From assembly GCF_000219625.1 (NCBI RefSeq), contig NC_018216.1, positions 2,666,001 through 2,730,000 of the forward strand: a stretch of DNA of 64,000 nucleotides. The letters are read 5' to 3'. Positions 22,026-32,737 of this stretch are shown piece by piece. Both the position numbers and the translations under genes were made by a program. The number at the start of each line of letters is the position of its first letter. The stretch's first letter is position 1. Under the pieces are notes generated by a model. That model did not search any database, was not told the origin of the DNA, and saw nothing but the letters and a program-made list of their open reading frames with translations. This DNA comes from Zymoseptoria tritici IPO323 (Eukaryota; Ascomycota; Dothideomycetes; Mycosphaerellales; Mycosphaerellaceae).

Positions 22026-23081
22026 ATGGCCGCTCTCACCAGGCTATACCCATGGCTGCGACTGCCCGCCGTGGTCTCCGCCCCGATGCTAGGTGCAGCC
22101 ACTCCCAAGCTGGCCATGAACGTTTCTACGGCTGGAGGGCTGGGATTCATCGCGGGCGGCACAAAAGTCGAAGCACTTCATGACTCCCTAGACCAACTCG
22201 CACAGCTTTCGCGGACGATATCCTCTCAGACGAGAGCTTCGGATGACGTTCTGCCTATTGGTGTTGGCTTCCAGCTCTGGAGCTGCAAGCTGAGCCTAGC
22301 GACAGAGGCGTTCCAAAAGCATGTGCCCGCTGTCGCCTGGCTGTACGCACCAACGAAGCAGATAGATCTGGCCGACTGGGCGAAGGGCATCCGGGAAACG
22401 ACCGGAGGAAAGACACATATCTGGATTCAAGTAGGGAGTGTTGCCGAAGCCCGATCAGCTGTTGATCTTGCAAAGCCGGACGTACTCATTGTGCAAGGTA
22501 GCGATGCAGGAGGTCATGGTCTGGCGCAATCGGCTGGTATCATCTCGCTGGTACCCGAGGTGATGGACATGCTTGCATCGATAGGTCGCTCGGATCTTCC
22601 AGTTCTCGCCGCGGGAGGCATCTCGGAGGGTCGCGGAGTCGCGGGAGCTCTCGCACTTGGTGCTTCTGGAGTCGTCATGGGCACTCGATTCCTCGCTGCA
22701 CAAGAAGCTGGAATTCCGTCTGGTTGGCAGAACGAGGTCGTTCGCTTGAGTGATGGTGGCCAGACAACGACACGATCTACACTTTGCGATAGACTGAAGG
22801 AGACCAAAGGCTGGCCCGCCTGCTATGATGGAAGAGCGGCTATCAACAAAGGCCACCACGACGAGGAAGCGGGTATGTCGGATCAGGAGAATGTTGCGCT
22901 TTACAAAAAAGAAGCGGCTCAGGGCGACTCGGCTTGGGGCGACCATGGGAGAATGGTAACGTACGCCGGGACTGGCGTAGGTCTGATCCGAGGTGTCAAA
23001 TCTGCGGCCGCTATTGTAGAGGAGGTGCAAACGCAAGCAAAGGCATGCTTGGGGCACTCGGCATTGTCGTCAAGACTGTGA
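22026..23081 (+). CDS. nitronate monooxygenase (2-nitropropane dioxygenase family)
   Basis: FMN-dependent TIM-barrel enzyme that oxidises alkyl nitronates such as propionate 3-nitronate. Single exon, 351 residues, a normal length. Landmarks are PAVVSAPMLGAATPKLAMNVSTAGGLGFI (FMN-binding start), IGVGFQLW, IWIQVGSVAEA, LIVQGSDAGGHG with the catalytic-region His, LPVLAAGGISEGRGVAGALALGASGVVMGTRFLA (phosphate-binding Gly loop) and GTGVGLIRGVKSAAAIV near the end. The start at MAALTRLYPWLRLP gives the expected distance to the first strand. No targeting signal is evident, so cytosolic location is likely. Confidence 0.9.
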   Translation: MAALTRLYPWLRLPAVVSAPMLGAATPKLAMNVSTAGGLGFIAGGTKVEALHDSLDQLAQLSRTISSQTRASDDVLPIGVGFQLWSCKLSLATEAFQKHVPAVAWLYAPTKQIDLADWAKGIRETTGGKTHIWIQVGSVAEARSAVDLAKPDVLIVQGSDAGGHGLAQSAGIISLVPEVMDMLASIGRSDLPVLAAGGISEGRGVAGALALGASGVVMGTRFLAAQEAGIPSGWQNEVVRLSDGGQTTTRSTLCDRLKETKGWPACYDGRAAINKGHHDEEAGMSDQENVALYKKEAAQGDSAWGDHGRMVTYAGTGVGLIRGVKSAAAIVEEVQTQAKACLGHSALSSRL

Positions 23082-24447
23082 TTGTCGGGGGCAGAGCGTA
23101 TAGAACTGATGCCAGCACGCGGCTATAGCTTGTCTTAGCTTGAACCATGTGTATTGATCATTGTAGTTCTGCGTCCCAGGGGAATTCCATGCCGTCTCAA
23201 ACAGAATCCACCAACAAAGACATCGCCAAAGACATGTCTCTTACGGAAGTGATTCAGGAACTAGCATGCAGTCATATATAACCTGTACCTGAGTCCTTCC
23301 AATACAGCTTTGTACACAGACAACTCCACTGCCAGCATTTTTCGATCGATCAACACCCTCTTCAACGAGCATCTTCAGCTCTCGATCAACCACTTGACGA
23401 CGACAGTTTTGAAGAGATCGGCCTATCTTTCCTCCAAGCACGCCACAAGCAAGTAAGTGCGAGCCGATGCAAGCCTTCTTCTAGCTTCGACAAGAGCGCT
23501 AATCTCACCTCCACAGCATGTGCTCCGCATGCCCTCCCACTTCCGTCATGGGCTACAACATCTACTACAGCTTCAGACAGAGGCTCTGGTGCGGTCACTG
23601 GACCAACCACATCTACAAGTGCCGTGGCGTTGGTGGTCGTCGGGTTTGCGGCGGGTGTGCTTACTGAGCATGCGTAGAGGGCGTGCGTTCGAGGGTCGGG
23701 AATCGGAATGAGAGAAGAGATGCTGGCATCGCAGGTTGGACGAGATGGTGTCAAGGAAATGATCGCAGCGTGGAGATGACGGCGAGGACGTGGTGCAATA
23801 GTGTCTTGTAGCTTTCACAATTGCCAAACCCCTTCCTCTTCACACGTATCCACTCGCTTGTTCACCCTCAAAGAACATTTTCTAATTTCTTGCTGGCATG
23901 TTGGATGCTCTTGCAAAAGTACTCTGCGTTGGTTCGGAGTAATGCCATCTTCGATAGCAAGCTTTGTCTTATTCCTTGAAAGTCTGTTCGGGCAGACGGT
24001 AAACCTGCCCTTGGGCCTCCTGGAAGTCCTCTTGCAACATGTGATCTTGGCCGAGTCGAGCCCAGAAAAGAGGCAAGGTCCCGTCGGTCCGAGCCTACAA
24101 AGGCGCCATGTCAGAAAAGTCGACCGCATGCAGCAGGCAGAAGTTCTTCGATCCCACGTTGGTGAATGAGTGGGTCGGCGCATGAGAGCGTGAGGTGTGG
24201 TAGATTGAGATTGTTGATGCCTGAGGCATGAGTCTAAACGCGTGACGTCGGCCTTGCCTTCGATTCGTTCGCGAAAAGGACCCGTCGCGCCTGGACGACC
24301 TCACTTTCGACTGCAACTGCTTCTTTCACGTGCCATTTTTTGACGACCTGTCGACTTCACTCCCGTCGCTATAGATTCGAAACTACAAAAGCACCTCGCA
24401 TTGTTCGGACCACACCATTCCACGACACACGCAGATTATGCGACGCA
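23082..24447. other. intergenic, ambiguous short coding potential
   Basis: About 1.37 kb. A TATA-like catatataac lies near 23,273 on the plus strand. A plausible intron (GTAAGTGCGAG ... CTCCACAG, about 23,453-23,517) follows. Downstream, one frame reads TSTSAVALVVVGFAAGVLTE, like the C-terminus of a GPI-anchored protein, but no open upstream exon in the right phase has a start. Another phase-0 join gives a different frame that stays open, and the minus strand is also open (23386-23754). I cannot choose a model. Around 23,815-24,180 nothing is supported. Confidence 0.35.
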
Positions 24448-25973
24448 ATGGCACGTCTCAACACCAGGCCCTCCACCGTAGCCGGATCGCGTCTGAACTC
24501 CGTTGCGCCGCCATCCTCTAATGGTTCAAACGAGGAGAATCACGATCCAGAGCAAGAGAAGCGACGCGCTCCGCCGCGAACAAGTCTGCCAACGCCTGGC
24601 TCAGACAGCAGCGGAGCTGGACTTGGTCAGAAACGAAAGAGAGGGAATACACAGCCAATGCCAACGCAAGCGACAGATGCAGGTGATGATGATGATGGTG
24701 ATACGGACAAAGAGTCTAAGAGATTCAATCGGTATTATGATCCAAACCAGGACAAGGACCAGAGGAGACAAGTGAAGCGGAAGTCGCGAAAGTTAGAGCG
24801 AGACTTTGCAGGTAAGCATCTCAAGTGCTAATATATGGTCAAGCTGACAAACCAATGCAGAGAATCGCGATGAGCTCCTGCGTGGCGACGCGAATGGCCT
24901 GACCGAAACCATCAATCGAGCGAATCAGGTCTTCAAGAACGTAAAGCAAACCGGAGATGCTGTGCTCGATTCCAAACTCATGGTCAACGTAACCGAACTT
25001 GCTTTCAAGAAGACTGCTCAATTGGTCCTCGGAGATGCCAGCACGGGCGTTGACGTGACAGAATTCCTCTCAAAATGCATCACATACATGCAGAAGGGAG
25101 GCTACATCAATGGCGATGAAGACGAGGCTCCAGCGCGCACGCAGCGGACTCAAAGCACGCAACGGAGACGAACACGGGAGCGAGATGAAGATGATGATGA
25201 AGACGGGGACTTTGCGGAACCCCTGGACTGGGCCGTTCTCGGCAAGCACGCCTGCTTTCCCTACAACACCCGTCCGGCATGTCCGTCCTTCCTTCTGGGA
25301 CCTCTTTCTGTAGAGAAGAAGGTCCGGGCCATGACGCAAAGGCGGGCCCGGAATACGAAAGACACGAACTCTCGCGAAGCCCGGCCTGAAGCACTGACCC
25401 GCGAAGATCTGGGACAAGCCGACGAGAATGCTTTGACCAAAGTTTGCGATCGAATCCACACACATCTAAAGCAGCATATTGCTTCTGCAGCACTTGCAAG
25501 AGATCGGGCGATGTCGAGAGGAGGAATGCAGGATCAAGAGGCTCAAGAGGAGTTCCTGAAAAAGCACAAAATCAGCGACGAGGGCGGCCCGTTCCTGTTC
25601 GAGTATGCAGTCAACCCACAAAGTTTTGGGCAGACAGTCGAGAATCTCTTCTACATATCCTTCTTGATCAAGGAAGGTTATGTTGGTATCAAAGAGGATA
25701 GCAAGGGGTTTCCTTCGCTGAGTATGCACCATCGCTCGCCTCTTAGATCTCCATACTCTGCTAACAATGCTTGCAGTACTTCACAATAAGCAAGATCCCA
25801 ACGTTGAACAGCCTGCTCGAAAGAAGGACTCGACAAAACATCAAGCTGTCTTCGCGATCGACTTCCAGACGTGGGAGGACTTGATAGCGGCCTTCAACCT
25901 AAAGAAACCAATGATACCACACCGAGAGGAAGATCCCGCAACGCAAATTGGCAGTCGAGGGTGGTACGCATAA
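24448..25973 (+). CDS. NSE4: Smc5-Smc6 complex kleisin subunit Nse4
   Basis: Bridges the Smc5 and Smc6 heads in the DNA-repair complex, nuclear. Exons 24448-24811, 24861-25721 and 25777-25973, introns 49 and 55 bases with GT-AG ends and CTAAC or TGAC branch points; 473 residues. The first about 100 residues are disordered. Then YYDPNQDKDQRRQVKRKSRK, the kleisin N-terminal helix region DANGLTETINRANQVFKNVK, and DSKLMVNVTELAFKKTAQLV follow. The DWAVLGKHACFPYNTRPACP block and the C-terminal winged helix FEYAVNPQSFGQTVENLFYISFLIKEG are diagnostic. The tail is AFNLKKPMIPHREED ... SRGWYA. The frame upstream is open to 24,340, but MARLNTRPST has the better context. Confidence 0.92.
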
Positions 25974-26181
25974 TGGTCCTGTGCGTGGCTCACGGCAGGC
26001 TTCGGGCTCGAGTTTCAGTGAAGCGTCGAGTGACCGGCCCGAGTCGAGAAGAGGAAGCACTTGGAATGGAGAAAGAGATGGCGAGTCGTATATTATACCC
26101 GGATCTACATGGTTCTACTTCGTGACGAAACAACGTCGCTACCTTCACACCACCATACTTCCCATTCCTCACTCAACATTG

Positions 26182-26751
26182 CTAACAGACCGGGCTAGGC
26201 ATGACCGCGTCCTGCCAGTACTGAATGGCCCAATCCGCAGTGAGCCCTGCCTCGCCTTCCAATGCACAGGTCTTCTGGCTGGGCCCACTTTCCTCGCACC
26301 CATACCCCGTCGTCGTGCCCTCCACAACGTTGAGTGTCACGTTGAACAGAGACGGGGAGCGGTAGAACCAGTACTTGTAGACATCCAGCTGAAAGTCGTT
26401 TGCGCCTTTGTACGAGCCTGGAGTTACTCGGTTGTAAAAGTTGCCGGCTGGTGTCCAGCAAGTCGGCGGGTCACAGCCATTCCTTGATGGCTTGTTAGTC
26501 CTGTGAGAACGGGATGGCGATGCATTCGAGGGGGATGCGGCTTACCATGAGATGCTAACATCGTAGGGATCGGCGTAGCCTTGCTCGTAGACTGCATTGG
26601 GGGTGGAGACGGTGTAGCTGATACTGTGGGACTCAGATGGGGAGCGGATGTCCGTGACCCCGAGGTCAACGACGTGGAGGTAGGGAACGGCGGCGTGAGT
26701 GAGCGCGACGGAGGAGAGCAGGGCCGCGAAGCTGAGCCCGTTGGAGAACAT
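26182..26751 (-). CDS. secreted protein, family member A (168 residues)
   Basis: Exons 26546-26751 and 26182-26482; the 63-base intron splits a Trp codon in phase 2. Residues 1-20 are a signal peptide (MFSNGLSFAALLSSVALTHA). The mature part carries PSESHSISYTVST, DPYDVSISW just before the intron, then NGCDPPTCW and FYNRVTPGSYKGANDFQLDV. A beta-rich stretch (SLFNVTLNVVEGTTTGYGC) follows, with paired Cys (GC..KTC) and the end DAVMPSPVC. Six Cys suggest disulfides. I do not recognise a named family. Two more members lie at 27,251-28,006 and at the right edge of the window, all with the intron in the same codon. Likely an extracellular protein of unknown role. Confidence 0.8.
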
Positions 26752-27250
26752 GTCTGCTTTGAAAAGAGAGCAGGAGGCGGGAAGATCTTGGAGTTGCTGC
26801 TGGTGTTGAAATGAGCGATATGAAGAGCAGTTGTTGGACGATCGTCGAATATATGGGTTTTCTTGCTGATTGTGGGTTCTGAGAACCACAAAATGACAAA
26901 CCATTGCACCAGGCCTCAGCCTCGTCTATATGTGGACATCGTCGACCAACTCCAATGCGGGCGACCAGTTTCGGCCGTGGTCGAGCATGGACACGAGCTT
27001 CACGTTGCACAAGGTGCAAAGAATTTCATCGCTTTCGGTGAGAGTGGGTCGAGGAGTGCTTGTACTGAGATACGAGCAAGGATGTCAGCAGCTGAGCAAT
27101 GGTGCTAATGCAGGCTAGGCTAAATGAATCACTGAGGCTTGAAGGTGCTGAGGAAGTAACAGAAACAGCGATCGTAGCTCTGCTGTCGTCGCTACATGCG
27201 AGAATGAGCGGAAGATGCCTGTGCGTTCACCGAATACTGGCGCTCAATGC
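26752..27250. promoter_or_regulatory. 5' flank of secreted member A, similar to the flank of member B
   Basis: About 500 bases. The stretch 26,911-26,935 (aggcctcagcctcgtct then atatgtgg) nearly matches 28,033-28,057 upstream of member B. A second shared block is tgagagtgggtcgag at about 27,040 and 28,141. The spacing between the blocks is similar in both flanks, so the duplication included upstream DNA. The first block contains a possible leftward TATA element (reverse of ctatatg). Confidence 0.55.
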
Positions 27251-28006
27251 CTAACACAGTGGACTGGGGATCACCGCATCTTGGTAATACCACTTAGCCC
27301 ACTCTCTGTTGAGACCTTCATCGAGCCCTTTTCCCTCGAGCGTGCAGGTCAGGGTCTTACCCGAGTCCGCCTCTTCAGCATCACACTCATACCCTGCCGT
27401 TGAACCCTTCGCGACATCCAGCGTTACGTTCCATAGAATCGGGTCGAAGTACCATCCAATTGAGCTCACGTCCAACTTGAAGTCATTGGCGCCTTTGTAA
27501 GAGCCTGGAGTAACGCGGTTGTAAAAGTTCCTGTTCAGAACCCAGCAGGTGGGCGGATCACAGCCGTCCCTTCGTCATGCGTCAATACCGTCACGCAGAA
27601 GGGAAAAACACCAAGTTGATGCAGCGCACGGAACTTACCACGATATGCTGATATTGAATGGTCCATCGTTTGACTGGAAGTAGACGGAGGAGACATTGTA
27701 GCTGATGCTGTGAGACTCGGACGGCCAGTATGTGTCGGCGGCAGTGAGATCTACGACGTGAGCGTTTGGACCAGGGTCGGGGGTGGGATTGGAAGACGGC
27801 AGGAGTGTTGTTGAAGGGACGAGAGTCGTCGACGGGATGGAGGTCGACGAATTGATGGGGCTTGTTGAAGTGAGGAAGACTGTCGAGGTGATGTAGCTCG
27901 GGAACATGGCTGCGATGGAGATCCAGATGAGGATCAGCGCTTGAAGACTCGGATGCCCTGAAGTTGAGCATAACGGGACTTGCTCTGGGATATCGTTCGA
28001 AGCCAT
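27251..28006 (-). CDS. secreted or signal-anchored protein, family member B (228 residues)
   Basis: Exons 27639-28006 and 27251-27569; the 69-base intron splits the Trp codon of FNISISW in phase 2, as in members A and C. The N-terminus has a hydrophobic segment at about residues 20-40 (LQALILIWISIAAMFPSYI), unlike the clean signal peptide of member A. It is followed by a Ser/Thr/Pro linker of about 40 residues (SSTSIPSTTLVPSTTLLPSS), which would be O-glycosylated. The shared domain follows: HVVDLTAADTYWPSESHSIS, YFQSNDGPFNISISW, DGCDPPTCW, NFYNRVTPGSYKGANDFKLD, AGYECDAEEADSGKTLTC and the end DAVIPSPLC. If translation starts at the later Met (MFPSYITST), there would be no signal peptide, so the first Met is preferred. 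Confidence 0.78.
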
Positions 28007-28555
28007 GCCACCGATGTGGCACCCATTACTGCAGGCCTCGGCCTCGTCGATATGTGGGACTCAACGACTTTCGACCGACACGGCAACGCCAATACGGGCA
28101 ATCTATATCGAGGGCATGGCCGCGCTTCCTTCCATCTTGGTGAGAGTGGGTCGAGTGCTTTGTGCTACCAGCCAGGATGCCGGACGCTGGAAAAGTCTTG
28201 CCAGGCTACATCAGTTTGACAGAATGAAATCGAGATGGCATGACAGTGACGGCGCTGCAGGACCGACTCACTCGACTCAAGTGTGAATTGAATGAGATGT
28301 CAAAGAACAGGAGGTGTGGTCGAGATCTGATCTGACATCGCAGAGTAATACCGCTAGCTCATATCGACGTGTTATGCTCGCGTTAGAACTATTGAGAGAT
28401 ATCAAGTCACGCGTATCAAGTTACGCGTCCGCCGCACTTTCTTCAAGCGATAGCCACGACATGAAGGCATCAATGCGACGAGCCGGAGATGGTCAGCAGC
28501 ACGTCCGGATGCTTGCAAAGATGACCGCCACTTCTACATCACCAATTCGCCGATC
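28007..28555. other. divergent intergenic region
   Basis: About 550 bases between the starts of secreted member B (minus) and the ZGRF1-type gene (plus). It contains the blocks shared with the flank of member A (28,033-28,057 and near 28,141). Short direct repeats (tcaagtcacgcg / tcaagttacgcg) occur near 28,400. Confidence 0.55.
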
Positions 28556-30835
28556 ATGACGGCCGCAGTATCCCGCAATGTCACATCTTCGCTTCCGGGA
28601 ACGCAGGCCTCCGCTCCTGTGCTCTCTTTCACATGCCTGTACACCCGCGACTCGCACAAGAAGGCCAAGAAATGGCACGATGGCATCGTCAAGTATCACA
28701 CCTTCAACAAGCGGGTCATGGTGTACGAAGACTCTCACTCTGGGACATTCGTGGGCGACGTTCATTGGAGGGGCGAGGAAGACATCCAGGAAGGAGAGGA
28801 GCTGAGACTGGAGAGAGGAGGAGTGGTAGTGGAAGTTGGCGAGTCAAAAGGCAGAGAGGAAGCCGACCTGTCGCAGCTGCGGCAGGGAAAGAAGAAGGCC
28901 GATGGACCAGGACAAGACGGGGCGAGAGCTACGCCTGGTGCGACTGGGCAAAGCAGGGTCACCACACAGAGCGGGACGAGAGCGCCGCTGGGAGGGAAAC
29001 ACAGGTCATTGAACGCGCTGCTAGGGACACCGAAAGGAAGGTTGGGCAAGGCTACACTACCGACGAAATCTCCGTTCGAGGAGAGACACGCTGTCGAAAA
29101 CGAGGAATGGGAAGATGACAGACCGACCAAACGAGCGCGTACAACAGGATCGGCGCCTGACTGGAGCGTAACGAGAACCAGCACAGCGTCAGCAGCTGGA
29201 AGGAAAGATGAGACGCCGTTGTGGGCAAGGACTGCGGACTCGGCCAAGACAGAGAAGCGAAGGAAGAAACACGACGCTCTGCCACCAGGGCAGCAGAAGC
29301 TAGGACAGAAGGTCGTCATCGATCTTGAAGACGACGTGAATTCGTCCAACAATTTCCTCCCGGGCCTGTCGGACGGACTGCTTGCGCCATCTTCGCCTGT
29401 CAGGCAGGGCACGGCCATTGCGAGTGGAAGAGGTCATCGCTCCAGCTCCCCAGTACCGCACGCTCGAAACACTGCAGCAGCGCAGCGCAAGCAAGATGAA
29501 AATGCGGAGCGGATGGCAAAGAGTCGTGATGCAGAGAATAGGCCTCTGTCTGCGAGAGAAACTCCTCGCACAGTAGCACGACCACATGCAGCCGATGACG
29601 GCAGGCCTAGACAGATGCCCTCCTCAAAGCTATCAAGAACCGCATCTCTTTCGACTGGACAGACTTTACGCTTTGCTGCAAGTGCACCCAAAAAGCGGAC
29701 ACTGCTTTGCCAGGACCAGTTGACGAACAAACCCAAGCGGATCTCGTCCACAAACACCGACGATGCGGCGGACAGTCTTCTCGGAAGCATGGAAATTGAC
29801 GATGAATCACAGCGACCCAAGACCGCGGATGAGAGGCTTGCAGCACGATTGAAAAGGATAGAGCAGAAGAAGGTCAGCACCAGTACGTCGAAATTACAGG
29901 CGGCTGCCGTTGCTGCGGCCAAGGAGCCAGAGCCTATGGTGATAGTCGACGATGACGATGATGATGATGAGAGCAGTGACACAATAGTAGGCGAAGCTCC
30001 ACAACGGAATATGACAACGCTTGAGGCTTCTGCAATCGAGCTTGCCCGGTTGGATCAGATGATGCTACCGCCACCGGCTCCGCGAGCTCCGGCACCTGCT
30101 CGTGCAGCGACTCTAGAGCATCTAGAGAGTGCGTCGACAAGGCCTCCTTCGCGTGCGGCTCCCAAGTCTCCCGGAGAAGAAGTTGCTTCTCGTACGTTTC
30201 CAAAGCCAGTAACGAAGCGTTCTACACCACCGCCTGCGAGAGAGAAAGGACCATTGCCAAGGGTGGTGTCAGAGTCGAACCAGCCGCGACCACCCACTAG
30301 AAGGACTCCAGGTGCCCCTGTTCGCTATACGCCAACGCCATCTCCTACCAAGCGTTCCCGAGAGTCTACGCCGTCCGCGCCGATTGGGGAAACAGCGACG
30401 AAACCCCCGGGCGATCCTATACCGCCACATCTCGCGCCCCTTGCTAAAGCTGCTCCTGCCACCAAAGCTTTGGCTGCGAAGCCACCGCCTCAGCCTGCAC
30501 AAGTGCCGGAGAAGAGCAAGGCTATATCCGCACCTGCACCGGAGCGTTCAGCACCCTTTCGCAACAACAAGTCCAAAAAGCCGCTTCAGAAATCTGTCAG
30601 CTTGAACATAGCTTCGACGGGAACTTCGACAGTGATACTCAATCGACCCTTCCAACGGCCTGGCAAACCTGCTTCTCCTAAAGAGCCCGAGAAGGAGGAA
30701 GACAAGGATCTTGGCCCGTGGAGTCGTGAAGCGTTCGATCTCTTCGCGGAGAAATGGAGACCGCCGGGTTGGAATGAAGAGAAGTGGTGCCTGCAAGACA
30801 AACAGCACGATGAGAATACGGCAGTAACGAGCTAA
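28556..30835 (+). CDS. ZGRF1/Mte1/Dbl2-like protein with DUF2439 domain
   Basis: Single exon, 759 residues. Residues about 22-100 match the DUF2439 (5'-3' helicase-associated) domain: VLSFTCLYTRDSHKKAKKWH, GIVKYHTFNKRVMVYEDS, TFVGDVHWRGEED and LRLERGGVVVEVGE. Yeast Mte1 and fission yeast Dbl2 carry this domain and bring the Mph1/Fml1 helicase to D-loops and breaks; nuclear repair is the inferred role. The rest is disordered and basic or Pro-rich with nuclear signals (DDRPTKRARTTG). An Asp run (VIVDDDDDDDESSDT, about 462-476), which could be a SUMO-interacting motif, is also present. The conserved end is GPWSREAFDLFAEKWRPPGW. No helicase domain is present, as in Mte1/Dbl2. Confidence 0.8.
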   Translation: MTAAVSRNVTSSLPGTQASAPVLSFTCLYTRDSHKKAKKWHDGIVKYHTFNKRVMVYEDSHSGTFVGDVHWRGEEDIQEGEELRLERGGVVVEVGESKGREEADLSQLRQGKKKADGPGQDGARATPGATGQSRVTTQSGTRAPLGGKHRSLNALLGTPKGRLGKATLPTKSPFEERHAVENEEWEDDRPTKRARTTGSAPDWSVTRTSTASAAGRKDETPLWARTADSAKTEKRRKKHDALPPGQQKLGQKVVIDLEDDVNSSNNFLPGLSDGLLAPSSPVRQGTAIASGRGHRSSSPVPHARNTAAAQRKQDENAERMAKSRDAENRPLSARETPRTVARPHAADDGRPRQMPSSKLSRTASLSTGQTLRFAASAPKKRTLLCQDQLTNKPKRISSTNTDDAADSLLGSMEIDDESQRPKTADERLAARLKRIEQKKVSTSTSKLQAAAVAAAKEPEPMVIVDDDDDDDESSDTIVGEAPQRNMTTLEASAIELARLDQMMLPPPAPRAPAPARAATLEHLESASTRPPSRAAPKSPGEEVASRTFPKPVTKRSTPPPAREKGPLPRVVSESNQPRPPTRRTPGAPVRYTPTPSPTKRSRESTPSAPIGETATKPPGDPIPPHLAPLAKAAPATKALAAKPPPQPAQVPEKSKAISAPAPERSAPFRNNKSKKPLQKSVSLNIASTGTSTVILNRPFQRPGKPASPKEPEKEEDKDLGPWSREAFDLFAEKWRPPGWNEEKWCLQDKQHDENTAVTS

Positions 30836-31416
30836 TGTAGCCGACGGCATGATGTCGTCACCACGCTTTGCTGAAGCAGGCGTTGAGTATTTGCTATGAA
30901 TGATGACTATTTGGTATGTACAAACTTTAAACGAGGTTGCTCACCATACACATATTTCATTCTTCGCACGACTTTCAATACACGGCCGCATTGAGAGGCT
31001 GCTTCGAGGTAACCGCCGTGCTAATGGTGTCTCAGACGGCATAGATGGACGACCAGCATAAGGTTAGGCGCTGTCAGCTGAAAGGCTTGGCAATACGAAG
31101 TGAATGGCACAGCATCAGCATTGACTGGGCATGCCCAATATACTCATTCACGAACCACACAGACATCTGAAAATATGGCAGAGCCAATCGCTAGCTATAG
31201 CTGGCCTGCAAGCTGCGCTCAAGACACAATTTCGTCCGCCTTATTCACGCACACTCATGCGCACTTCCTGAGCACAGACGTGCGGGAACGCTTTGCTCGC
31301 TTATACCCGTAGTTGTTGGACCAAGTGCTCATTCACCAAGACTCGACTCTTCTTTCTCTTCACTACATCGTCAGACTCGAGGCGCAATTTCGACAATCAC
31401 CGGACTCGAAGCAACC
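30836..31416. other. intergenic
   Basis: About 580 bases between two rightward genes: the 3' flank of the ZGRF1-type gene and the promoter of the next one. Nothing supported. Confidence 0.55.
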
Positions 31417-32737
31417 ATGGCCTCCCTAATTCCTCGCAGCGACTACGGCGCTATTACCTACTACGGCGCTATCACCTACTACGGCAACACCCAAGCTGTG
31501 GTTCTTGACACATTCCGCAATGGCGCAGAACAGTTGCGCAACTACAATGCGCCGGGTCTGGACTCGAACGGCCGTCCGTGCAAGACTTGGGTGCGCGAGA
31601 GAGAGCGGTAGGTCGAGTCGACTTTCGAGCATCAGCACGCAGTATTGACACGGGAGTAGACGTCTGCGAGCGTTCACACGCATGCTTGAGCGCAACGACT
31701 ACTCTGGCAGGCACCCTGCTGGATGTCAGACAGCCACCAGCGCATTGAGGCCGTACGCTGGGTACAAGAAGCTCTTCGGCGAGCGCAAATATGCGAACAA
31801 CTACGTAAGTACATCCGGGATGGGCGCACAACCATGACCACTTCTGACAAAACTCCAGCCCTTCATCAAGAACTCTAGCAGCTTCATGGATCTGCCTGGT
31901 GAGATTCGAAACCGCATCTATCGCCTCCATCTCCTCGTCGACGAACCCATCGAGCTTCTCGCGCGAACTTCTCGTACGAACTCAAAGGGCGCAGACAAGG
32001 CCGAGAGGCAGGCGCGCGAGCGCTTCACCAAGATTCGCACTTCTCGCCTGAAGTTTCTTCGCCTGAGCAAGACGGTCAACAAAGAGGCGAGTGACATCTT
32101 CTACGGAGAGAATGAGTTCCGGTTCACGGGCCAGAACGGCTGGACTTGGCTTCGTGGCTTCATGCATGTCATCGGAGATCTCAACACCGCCCGGCTTCGA
32201 GTCTTGACCGTCCACGTGCCATGGCAGGCAGAGCCTGACGAACTGAGCAAGGGCATGGGCAGTTACAACACCATCATCAACGCGCTTGAAGGCCCAAAGA
32301 GGCAGGGAATGTATACCTTGCAGGATTACAAAGACTGCGCCGACATCCTTAATCGTGCCGGCAACTTGAAGCAGTTGAAGCTTGTGCTTCCAGCCAACCT
32401 CGAAGTCCAAAGCGTGGAGGACCTCACACTCGACCGCTCCAAATTCCCGGACGGCTTGGACATCACGCTTACTCACTTGGCATTGGTGGGATGGTGCCAG
32501 CTTGCAGTCAATGCATCTCAGCTTCCATTGACAAAGTCAGAATCGCACCGAGTCAAGAAAGGCCGCCGGTTCATCGTGAAGCGCAGGAACGTGGTCAATC
32601 TCGGGAATCCCAGGGCTTATGCCACAGCAATGGGATGGGAGTTCGAGAGGATTGTGATCGGCGCAGATGGTTCCTACAACCCAGACCCGCTGGATCATGC
32701 GCTATCGGATTGTCCTTGGTGTGGCTCGCAGTGGTGA
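31417..32737 (+). CDS. fungal DLPGEIRN-type (F-box-like) protein, 404 residues
   Basis: Exons 31417-31607, 31660-31804 and 31859-32737, introns 52 and 54 bases. The N-terminus carries an 18-base tandem repeat coding YGAITYYGAITYYGNT. The middle exon gives RLRAFTRMLERNDYSGRHPA ... KKLFGERKYANNY. The third exon opens with SSSFMDLPGEIRNRIYRLHL, the hallmark of a large fungal family with an F-box-like helix pair, then SRLKFLRLSKTVNKEASDIFYGENEFRF. Family members are assumed to be substrate adaptors, but this is not established. The C-terminus has CPWCGSQW. The function is unknown; the exon model is well supported by phase and branch points. Confidence 0.78.

Noticed and set aside
23386..23754. 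Minus-strand 122-codon frame and a plus-strand GPI-like tail at the same place
   Set aside because: Both strands look partly coding; no complete model with a start could be built on either.
28762..29982. Long minus-strand frames opposite the ZGRF1-type gene
   Set aside because: Shadow frames; the plus strand holds the DUF2439 domain and conserved C-terminus.
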